Shown: positions 30,334-37,700 of the stretch, one piece after another
How the letters are laid out: each line of letters opens with the position of its first letter
Numbering within the stretch: the first letter of the stretch is position 1
Assembly: GCA_021827405.1 (NCBI GenBank)
Contig: JAKAVY010000014.1
Span: forward strand, 1 to 39,976
Reading direction: 5' to 3'
Source of the DNA: Thermoplasmata archaeon
GTDB taxonomy: Archaea; Thermoplasmatota; Thermoplasmata; Lutacidiplasmatales; UBA184
DNA: 39,976 bases
Translations under genes and position numbers: made by a program
Notes under the pieces: model-generated
Told to the model about the DNA's origin: nothing
The model's input: only the letters and a program-made list of their open reading frames with translations
Database searches by the model: none

Positions 30334-32030
30334 CCCGGCGCTCCAGCGGAAGGCTTCGGCCCTCCGCTGAGGGTTGAGGGAGCCCGGGGCCGCCGCTCCG
30401 TGGCGAAGGCCGCCTCCAGGAGACGGCGTTCCCCTCCGGAAGCGATCACGTGGACCGGGAGCGTGGTCTCCCCGGCAAGCAGCAGGCCACCGGACCAGCC
30501 GTGCTCCCGAGGGAGCGGAGCCCCCTTGACCATCGCGATCTCCTCATCGCGAAGGGGAAAGAGGGCCCTGAGCCCCCGCCCCCCGTCCTTCAACCGGAGC
30601 AGCATCAGATGGTCCACGTTCATCAGGATGGACCGGCCCGCAGGGGAGGAGAGGAAATCCCCCGGGTTCTGGCTGAGCAGCTCCAACCCGGCCCGGTAGT
30701 GCCGCACGTGCCGGACCAGGTGGTCGAGGAACCCGGCCGTCCCGGCCGTCATGAGATAATGCGCCTCGTCGACCACCACGAGCTTCTCCCCCGGGCGGCG
30801 ACGGAGTTCCTCCTGGACGAAGTCGAGCGTCAGGGTGAGGAAGAAAGGGAGTTCCCCCGGGGAGATCCCCGAGAGGTCGAACGCGCAGAGCGGGGCGGAC
30901 AGGTCGACCGAGGTGGGTCGGTCGAGTTCCAAGAGGGAACCCCGGACGGCGCGGGAGATCAGGCTCAGGAGCCGGTCTCCCGCGGGAAGGTCCACTTCCA
31001 GCCGGGCCAGGAGATCGCTGAGCCGGGGGACCGGGTCCGGTCTCTCCTCGTAGAGCCTTCCGAGAGCCACGTCGAGCCGCGCGACCTCCTCGTCCCGGAG
31101 CGACGGGAAGAGGCTTCGCCAGAGCACCCCGACGGTGGCCAGCTTTAGGCGTCGGTCCCCTCCGGTCGTGGCCGGGTCCAGGGGGTTCATGGAGGAGCCG
31201 GGGCTCCCGGGAGCGATCACGACGCCGCCCAGCGCCTCCAGGACCCGGGCGAGCCCCCCCAGCGGGTCCAGGACGAAGACCGACAGCCCCGGGCGCGCCC
31301 AGCGGTTCCTCAGGATGCCGAGCGCGGACGCATAGCTCTTCCCGCTCCCCGTCTCCCCGAACACCACCGAGGAATGGTGGGGGTGCCGGAACCGGTCCAG
31401 GTGCACCGGGGTGCCGTGGAAGGCGTGCGCCCCGAGGAGGGGACCTTCCGGGTCGGGGCTGGGATCCTCCCAGAGTGGGAGAAGCGTGGCCAGACCGCCC
31501 TCCTCGAGGCGATGGAACCACTCCGAGGGGGCCGGACCCCCGGGACAGAGGCTCAGGAAGGCCGGCCATGCCCTCCACCGGGTGCGGGAGGCCCGGACCC
31601 CGAGCCCTTCCAGCTCTCGGAGGGTCTCCTCCAGTCTCGGTTCTCCCGGGGACCGCCCTTCCCTTTGGCGCAGGCCCAAGAGCACATCCCAGAGCCGGGT
31701 GGTCCGGCTCAGCAGTTCCTCCTCGAGGCGTCGGCACCCTTCGGCGGCCTGGACGAAGGGGAGGGCTCGGGGGTCCCTCTCCCCGCGTAAGCTCGCCAGC
31801 TCGGATTCCAGGTGGGTCCGGTCCTCCCGGAGGTCGCGTAGCCCCTCCTCTCGGCCGACCGGCCGGAGCCGGAGGATGGTGTCCAGGGGCGCATCGGTAC
31901 GGCCCAAGGGAGGCAACCCAGGGACCCCCACGACGGTGGGGAAACGTCGGAGCAGTCGGACCCTCCACGATCCCCCGGGTCCCTCGAGGCCCTCCGTCCT
32001 TTCACGCCAGCCCACCCGCCGGCCCGTCAT
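30324..32030 (-). CDS. VirB4/TrbE-type secretion ATPase (CedB-like)
   Basis: 568-residue P-loop ATPase that would power pilus assembly or DNA transport. The N-terminal 210 residues contain helical, charged sequence (REDRTHLESELASLRGERD) like the VirB4 N-domain. Walker A is GETGSGKS with K231, Walker B is KLVVVDEAHYLM with D421 and E422, and LELLSQNPGDFLSSPAGRSILMNVD is the sensor region typical of VirB4/HerA relatives. It lacks the double-strand-DNA partition proteins that usually accompany HerA (NurA), which favours a secretion role. Start ATG 32030 shares ATGA with the stop of the preceding membrane protein. It is the last gene of a tightly packed operon; the stop is TAG. Confidence 0.88.
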   Translation of the reverse strand: MTGRRVGWRERTEGLEGPGGSWRVRLLRRFPTVVGVPGLPPLGRTDAPLDTILRLRPVGREEGLRDLREDRTHLESELASLRGERDPRALPFVQAAEGCRRLEEELLSRTTRLWDVLLGLRQREGRSPGEPRLEETLRELEGLGVRASRTRWRAWPAFLSLCPGGPAPSEWFHRLEEGGLATLLPLWEDPSPDPEGPLLGAHAFHGTPVHLDRFRHPHHSSVVFGETGSGKSYASALGILRNRWARPGLSVFVLDPLGGLARVLEALGGVVIAPGSPGSSMNPLDPATTGGDRRLKLATVGVLWRSLFPSLRDEEVARLDVALGRLYEERPDPVPRLSDLLARLEVDLPAGDRLLSLISRAVRGSLLELDRPTSVDLSAPLCAFDLSGISPGELPFFLTLTLDFVQEELRRRPGEKLVVVDEAHYLMTAGTAGFLDHLVRHVRHYRAGLELLSQNPGDFLSSPAGRSILMNVDHLMLLRLKDGGRGLRALFPLRDEEIAMVKGAPLPREHGWSGGLLLAGETTLPVHVIASGGERRLLEAAFATERRPRAPSTLSGGPKPSAGAPGFM

Positions 32031-32434
32031 CTCCGCCCTTCCGGGGTCCGTGACCCCGGGGCCAACGCCCAGGCCAGAAGGGCAGAGAGCAGGGCCAGGA
32101 GGTCGTTCTTGACGAGGAAGGGCAAGGGTTGGAAAGGCTCGAGGAAGAGCCCGAAGCCGGCCACACCGGCCGCCAGCGCAGGGACCCAGGAGACCCACGT
32201 CGTTCTCCCGCCCCCCGCGCCTCGCGGCGTCCGTGGGGCAATCTCCCCGGGGCCCGTGAGCAAGAGGAACCAGACCACGAGGACCAGCGAGGGCGTGGAC
32301 CCGGGATCGACGCCGTACCCGCCCAGCGCGGCCGAAAGCACCGTCACGGCTACAGCGTAAGGGGCCCATCCGGCAAGATTTTGGGGGCGGCGGAACCGGG
32401 GGAGGGGATGTCCGGCCCGCCCGGGCGAGCTCAC
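32027..32434 (-). CDS. Four-helix membrane protein of the transfer operon, unknown family
   Basis: 135 residues. Four hydrophobic segments are visible: YAVAVTVLSAALGGYG, LVLVVWFLLLTG, VPALAAGVAGFGLFL and LLALLSALLAWALA. The start GTG 32434 overlaps the previous stop in GTGA, and the end overlaps the ATPase start in ATGA, so it is translationally coupled on both sides. I recognise no family. Its place between a PrgI/VirB3-like protein and the VirB4-type ATPase suggests a membrane platform component. The composition is that of real membrane protein, unlike the long arginine-rich frame that continues upstream of GTG 32434. Confidence 0.72.
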   Translation of the reverse strand: MSSPGRAGHPLPRFRRPQNLAGWAPYAVAVTVLSAALGGYGVDPGSTPSLVLVVWFLLLTGPGEIAPRTPRGAGGGRTTWVSWVPALAAGVAGFGLFLEPFQPLPFLVKNDLLALLSALLAWALAPGSRTPEGRR

Positions 32435-33150
32435 CAGAGGCCGGCGAGCCTCCTGGCCACTCGCTGGAGCTCCCTGCCGCGGATCCGGCTCCAGGAAGGA
32501 GGGGGGTGGACCGTACCTGCCGTTTCCCCCGGGGCCCCCTCCATCAGCACCCGCGCCGGCAATAGCACGAAGAGCCGGCTCTGGTAGCGGCCGTGACGGA
32601 GCTCCTCCTGGAGCGCCCGGTAGGAGAGGAACGGAGCTCTCTCCGAGGGTGCCGGAGCAGCTCCGGCCGGGGGATCCGGCCACGGGACCGCCAACCTCAC
32701 GAGGAAGAGGTCCCCCGCGGTTCCCGGTAGGAGCCGGAGGAGGGCCCGGGCCTCCTCCAGAAGCCCCTCGGGGTCCTTCCCGAAGACCGGTCGCGGCGGG
32801 AGCTCCCAGGCGGCCCAGAGGCTCCCCTCGGCGTCGCGAAGCAGGTCGCCGCGCACCCGGAGCGACAGGGCAGGCCCGTCCCCCTCCCGGAAGACGAAGA
32901 CCCGACGGAGGTGGTAGCGGAGCGCGTCCGTCACCAGGTCCCAGAGACTCTCGCCCTCGACCTGGAGCAGGCTCAGGGCGGTCGCGACGCCCGCGAGAAG
33001 AAGGCCGGCGAGGGGGCTGAGGGCCAATGCCACCAGGAGCCCTGCGCAGGCGGACAAGAGGGTGCGGAGCAGGGCCCGGCTCCCCGGGAAAGGTCCCAGG
33101 GACATCCGGTGCCCCTGGCGTTCGGGAAGCAAGATTCCGAGATCGCCCAT
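32431..33150 (-). CDS. PrgI/VirB3-like membrane protein of the transfer operon
   Basis: 239 residues. A short N-terminus leads to two close membrane helices (RTLLSACAGLLVALALSPL and GLLLAGVATALSLLQV). GESLWDLVTDALRYHLRRVFVFREGDG follows, closely like the segment after the helices in PrgI-type proteins. The rest (SLRVRGDLLRDAEGSLWAAWEL onward) resembles the beginning of VirB4 N-domains, as if part of VirB4 had moved to this protein; that is inference. An ATG at 33105 (MSLGPFPG) is an alternative start. It is 25 bases downstream of the VirB6-like gene. Confidence 0.72.
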   Translation of the reverse strand: MGDLGILLPERQGHRMSLGPFPGSRALLRTLLSACAGLLVALALSPLAGLLLAGVATALSLLQVEGESLWDLVTDALRYHLRRVFVFREGDGPALSLRVRGDLLRDAEGSLWAAWELPPRPVFGKDPEGLLEEARALLRLLPGTAGDLFLVRLAVPWPDPPAGAAPAPSERAPFLSYRALQEELRHGRYQSRLFVLLPARVLMEGAPGETAGTVHPPPSWSRIRGRELQRVARRLAGLW

Positions 33151-33175
33151 GGTCCATGGTCCCTCCCCCAGGGGC

Positions 33176-34348
33176 TCATCCTGAGGCGCGCCCCCGGGGG
33201 CCCGAAGGCGCCCACGGGGCGGGGGGGCGGGTCCTCGGAGAGGTCCCTCCGCCTCTCCCCCCTACCGTGTTGGAAGGGGAGGAGCTTGCGGCCTTCCCCA
33301 GGTGCCGGGCAAGCGCACCGATGCCTTCGCCAACGCCCCAGACCACCGCGCTGGCCGGGCCTAGCGTGGCCGAGGGCCAGGAGGCCGTGAGCGAGGCGGC
33401 GCTCCTCCCCTTCCCGCCACTGCCGGCGGCCCGGGAGGCCCGGAAGCTGCGGACCCCGTGCTGGAGCCAGCTTCCCCCGGTCTCCGTGGGGGCCCGGGGG
33501 GCCTGGGAGAGGCCGCCCACCACGAGCCCGGAGGGGGCCGGGGCACCCAGGGCGCCCGCCAGTCCGGACCCCGCGGAGGCCAGCAAGGCCGGCATTCCCA
33601 GGGCAACGCCGAAGAGCGCCAGCACGAGCACGACGCTCTGGGAACCCACGGCCAGGGCGAGGGGGACGATGAGGAAACAGGGCAGGAAGACCATCTCCAC
33701 GAAGAGCCTCCAGGCGCGCCGGGCGAGGGAGGCGGCGAAGGGCCAGGGCCACAGCAGCGTGAAGAGGGGCAGCAGGACGACCAGGACCCCCACCAAGGCG
33801 TCCCTCAGGGCGACCAGGTAGGTCAGCATCAGGGTCAGCAGAAGGAGGGTGATCTCCCCGATGAGGGCCAGCAGGCCGTTGTCCCAGGCGATATTGAGCC
33901 CGGCGGGCCCGACTAAGTTGTAGTAGTTTTGCCAGGCCCCTCCCCCGTAGTTGTAGAAGACCGGGTAGACGGCCGAGCCGAAGGTGAAGATCAGGCCCGC
34001 GAGGGGGACGGCCAGGTTGGCGAGCAGCACACCGAGCACCAGCCGGGGGGCCAGGTCCGGCCAGCGCTGGGCCAGGGAGGGCAAAGCGGCCCTCAGGAGA
34101 TAGAGGAGCCCGACCCCCACGATGACGAGGACGGCGAGAGGGTCCACCAGGTTCACCAGCAGGTAACCGCTGAACGCCTGGGCCTGGGCGAAGAGCCCCG
34201 GGGAGGACCAGGAAGCGAAGACCGCTTGGGGAGCCATCTCCGGGACGAAGAGCCCGCCATAGGTGGGCCCCACCACCAGGCTCACCACGGCCGACAGGCC
34301 CCCGAAGAGACCGAAGAGCAGGGCCTTGATGATCACCCCGAGACCCAT
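33176..34348 (-). CDS. VirB6/TrbL-like polytopic membrane protein (CedA-like)
   Basis: 390 residues. About seven membrane helices occupy residues 1-270, for example VIIKALLFGLFGGLSAVVSLVV, LVDPLAVLVIVGVGLLYLL, LGVLLANLAVPLAGLIF, GEITLLLLTLMLTYLVAL and VGVLVVLLPLFTLLWPW. Residues 271-390 are a polar Gly/Ser/Pro/Arg tail without membrane segments. This split, and the GSAVYPVFYNYGGGAWQNYY loop rich in aromatic residues between helices 3 and 4, match the layout of VirB6/TrbL and archaeal CedA. Assignment rests on topology and neighbours, not on a unique motif. It begins ten bases after the pilin-like gene. Confidence 0.75.
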   Translation of the reverse strand: MGLGVIIKALLFGLFGGLSAVVSLVVGPTYGGLFVPEMAPQAVFASWSSPGLFAQAQAFSGYLLVNLVDPLAVLVIVGVGLLYLLRAALPSLAQRWPDLAPRLVLGVLLANLAVPLAGLIFTFGSAVYPVFYNYGGGAWQNYYNLVGPAGLNIAWDNGLLALIGEITLLLLTLMLTYLVALRDALVGVLVVLLPLFTLLWPWPFAASLARRAWRLFVEMVFLPCFLIVPLALAVGSQSVVLVLALFGVALGMPALLASAGSGLAGALGAPAPSGLVVGGLSQAPRAPTETGGSWLQHGVRSFRASRAAGSGGKGRSAASLTASWPSATLGPASAVVWGVGEGIGALARHLGKAASSSPSNTVGGRGGGTSPRTRPPAPWAPSGPRGRASG

Positions 34349-34358
34349 GGGCCCTCCG

Positions 34359-34769
34359 TCAGACCCCGGTGAGGACCCATCGGGCGAGCGCCCAGGCGAG
34401 CCCGCTCACGGCGGCCACCAGGATGAGGCTCCCGATGAGCGCGTCGCGGGCGCGCTCCTTGGCCTGGACCTTCCGGGTGGGGTCATGGGAGAACCAGCTC
34501 AATGCCACCCGGGCCCAGACCAGGGTCACCACGGCCCCGGCGGCGATCGACACAATGAACAGGAGCCGGTTCAGGGCCGCCGTGAGGTTGTCGGTGGCAT
34601 TCGCTCCCGCGGGCCGGAGGTGCCCGGCGGGAACGGGGCGGGCCCCCGGGGGGGGAGCGGTCCCGGCCCCGGGCCCTGCCGGGAACCCAGCGGAGACCGA
34701 GAGGGCCGCTCCCAAGAGGGCAAAGAGCCAGAGAAGGAGGGGCGGCCGGGCGGGCCGCGCCAGGGTCAT
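34359..34769 (-). CDS. VirB2/TrbC-like pilin candidate (CedA1-like)
   Basis: 136 residues. A signal peptide (RPPLLLWLFALLGAALSVSAG) is followed by a Gly/Pro-rich segment, an N-glycosylation site region (ANATDNLT) and two membrane helices: LLFIVSIAAGAVVTLVWARVAL and LIGSLILVAAVSGLAWALARWV. Between them is a short, strongly charged loop (SHDPTRKVQAKERARD). Signal peptide plus two helices with a basic loop is the VirB2 pilin plan. The start codon shares ATGA with the stop of the giant surface protein, and the VirB6-like gene follows by ten bases. A mature pilin would begin after the signal cleavage or nearer the first helix. No sequence motif proves the family. Confidence 0.68.
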   Translation of the reverse strand: MTLARPARPPLLLWLFALLGAALSVSAGFPAGPGAGTAPPPGARPVPAGHLRPAGANATDNLTAALNRLLFIVSIAAGAVVTLVWARVALSWFSHDPTRKVQAKERARDALIGSLILVAAVSGLAWALARWVLTGV

Positions 34770-37700
34770 AGGGCGCCCTCCCGGGCGGTCTCCTCAGACT
34801 TCGGGGCCGGTCCGGGGTAGTAACGGGTCTTCCCCTCGGCATCCTCCTCGCGGTGGACCTTCCCAGAGGCCGCCAGGGCCTCCAGCTCCCGTCCGGCGTC
34901 GTCCCCCGGCCACCCCTTCATCTGGGCCAGGGCCCCCAGGGAATCCGCCTCCTCCCCGGGCGTGGCCTCCACCTGCTCGAGGAGCTCCTCCCGACCGTCG
35001 GTCAGGGGAGGGGGTGCCTTGCGTCCTTTCCTGCGGAAACGGAAGAAGAGCGCCGAGCCCAGCAACCCCCCGAGGAAGAGAGCGAGCAGCACCAGCCCCA
35101 GGAGGTCCGGGGGCGGGCTGCCGGGGCCCGGGAGCAGAACCGTGGTCGCTGCCCCGTAGGGGCCGGTCACGTTCACCCGAAGGGCGGACCCGGCCCCCGG
35201 GAGGAGCAGCGTGACCCGGCCTGCCTCGGCCACGCCCGAGACCGGGGTGAGCCCGGGGGCCTGGGCCGTCACCGGATACCCGCTCAAGGGGTTGCCATAG
35301 ACGTCGGTGGCCTCCACCGTGAGGAAGAGGTCCGGACCATGGACGCTATAGGAGGCGACCCGCAGGACCCCTTCCTCCGGGTCGGCGATCCAGGTGTAGG
35401 AGAACGTCAGCGAAGGTCCCCCCGGCGCGCTCAGCACGTAGCTCACGTTCCCGGCCCGCTCCTCCGAGAGAAGGAACCGGGCCCACCCCCCCTCGACCGG
35501 CGAGAGCTCCGGGTCCCCCAATGCCCCCGCTCCCTGCCAGGCCTGGAGGGTGGCGTTGCCCGAGGCGGTCGTGTTCACGTTCCCGAACGCGTCCACCTCC
35601 GCCACGGCCACCGACACGTTCTGGCCGGCAAACCCCTCGGCCGAGAGGTCGGGGAGCATCCAGCCCACCACCGGGCCCGGACGCACCTCCACCCTCGTGT
35701 AGAAGGTCAGATTGGTGAGGAGCGTCCGGTCCGGCGCGAAGACCGAGACCGAGAAGGCGACCGCCACCATCCCGCTCCGGTTCTCCAGGAAGGTGGCCGT
35801 GCCTCCCCGATCCCCGGTGAGCCCGGGGCCCCACCAGGTCTCCGAGACGATCTCCCCGGGGGAGGACCACGGGTCGGGCCAGGTGGCCACCAGGGTCTCC
35901 GGGACGCCGGCCTGGGCGGCCGGTGTCGTGAGCAGCGGGGCCGGCGGCTCGGCGAGCCCGTCCAGCCAGGTGGTCTGCTCCACCTGCTTCCCCAGGGCGT
36001 CCCGGACCTCCAGGGTGACGGAGTCTCCTCCCGGTGCGTCGATGGGGAGGGTGAGGTTCCAGGTCCCATCGGAAGGGATCGGGACCCATGTCGAGGAGAG
36101 GTTCGACACTCCCAGCACCCGACCTTCGAAGGGGGCCATACCCCCCTCCACGACGCCGGTGAGGGTGGGGAGGAAGGGGAGGAGCCCCTCGGGGACCGGG
36201 ACGTCCAGTTCCAGGGCGAGCGGGTCGGCCATGGCCGTGACGTTCTCCTCGGAGGTGAGCACCGCCCCGGCGGCATCCACCGCCTGGCCCACCAGCGTGT
36301 AGTTCCCGGGGTGGGGGAAGGTGAAGGTGGCGTTGAGACCCGGGTAGGAGCCGAGCCCCAGCACCTCAAGGCCCCCCGACCAGGGCAGGCTCCCCCCTTC
36401 CGGCGTCCAGGTGTACGGCTCCGGTACGCCCACCGCCACGGTGGAAGGCCCGGACCACGGCCCGTCGGACGGGGCCGGCAGGACCGAGACATTGAGGGAG
36501 AGCTCGACCGTGGCCCCGGCCTGGTCCCGGGCCCAGGCCTCCAGCGTGTAGTCCCCGGGCCGGGAGAAGAGGAGGGCGCCGGAGGGGAGCACCGAAGCCC
36601 CGGGGGGCAGGACCCACCCGGAGGAGTAAGGGGGGGTCCCGCCCTGCATGGAGGCGTCGACGGGGGTCGGCAGCCCCACATCCGTGGTGGGGATCTTCGA
36701 CGAGAGGGACAGGACGAGCGCCGGGTTCACGGTGAGGACCAGCGCGCCCTGGGCCGTGGCCCCGAGGCCGTCTTCGACGGTGAGCCCGATGACGTAGCGA
36801 CCCGGCGTCACCGTGGAGGCGGTGGCGAACGGCCCGTCCGAGGAGAATGGAAGCCCCGGCGGGACCTCCCAATGGTAGCTGAGGTTCCCATACCCGCCGT
36901 CCGCCGTGGCCTCGAAGGACACGGAGGACCCCTCGTCCACTTCCGTGGCGGAGGCCCCCAGGCCGAGCGAGACGTGCGGCACCACGGGGAAGCTCAGGGA
37001 CTGGTAGACCCGCGTGCCCGTGGCGTCCGTGACCTCCAACGTCCCGTTGACGGACCCGGCCTGACCGGGGGTGAGGGTCAGGTCCGCGAGACCGAGGCCC
37101 ACCTCCAGGAGGGAGCCCAACTGCCAGCGATAGGTGAAGGGGCCCACCCCCCCGACCTCCTGGGCCGCAAGGGGGAACGCCACCCCCACTTCCGCCGCCG
37201 GGCTGGGAACGAGGACCGGGCCCAAGGACAAGGCGGGGGCCACCGGGAGCGTGAGGGAACTGGCCACCTGGGCGCCCGCCCCGTCGGTGAGCACCACCCG
37301 AACGGTCTGCGTCCCCGCCTGGGGGAAGGTGTAGGAGACCGAACTTCCCCCGGACCCACTGAGACCGGGCATCGTCCAGAGGAGGTTCTCCGGCGAGGAG
37401 CCTCCCAGGACGAGGGCGCTGAGGAGCACGGGCTCCCCCACCTCCGGGGTGCTCTCGTTGCTCTGCAAGAGGAGCGTGGGCGCGGGGGCGACGGAGACGT
37501 TCAAGGGGGGTGCCGAGGCGGTCGTACCTTGGGCGTCGGTGACGGTGAGGCTCACTTGGTAGAGGCCGGGGACCCAGAAGACGGTGGTGGGATCGGCGAG
37601 AGAGCTTCCGGTCCCGTCCCCGAACTGCCAGGAGTAGTTGTAGGGAGGGACCCCGAAGGAGACCTGACTTTCGAACGAGGTGGCGAGACCCACATCGACG

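Noticed and set aside
32434-33157. Upstream extension of the four-helix membrane protein to a 376-codon protein
   Set aside because: The extension is an Arg/Gly/Pro-rich shadow of the PrgI-like gene. GTG 32434, overlapping that gene's stop, gives a normal membrane protein.
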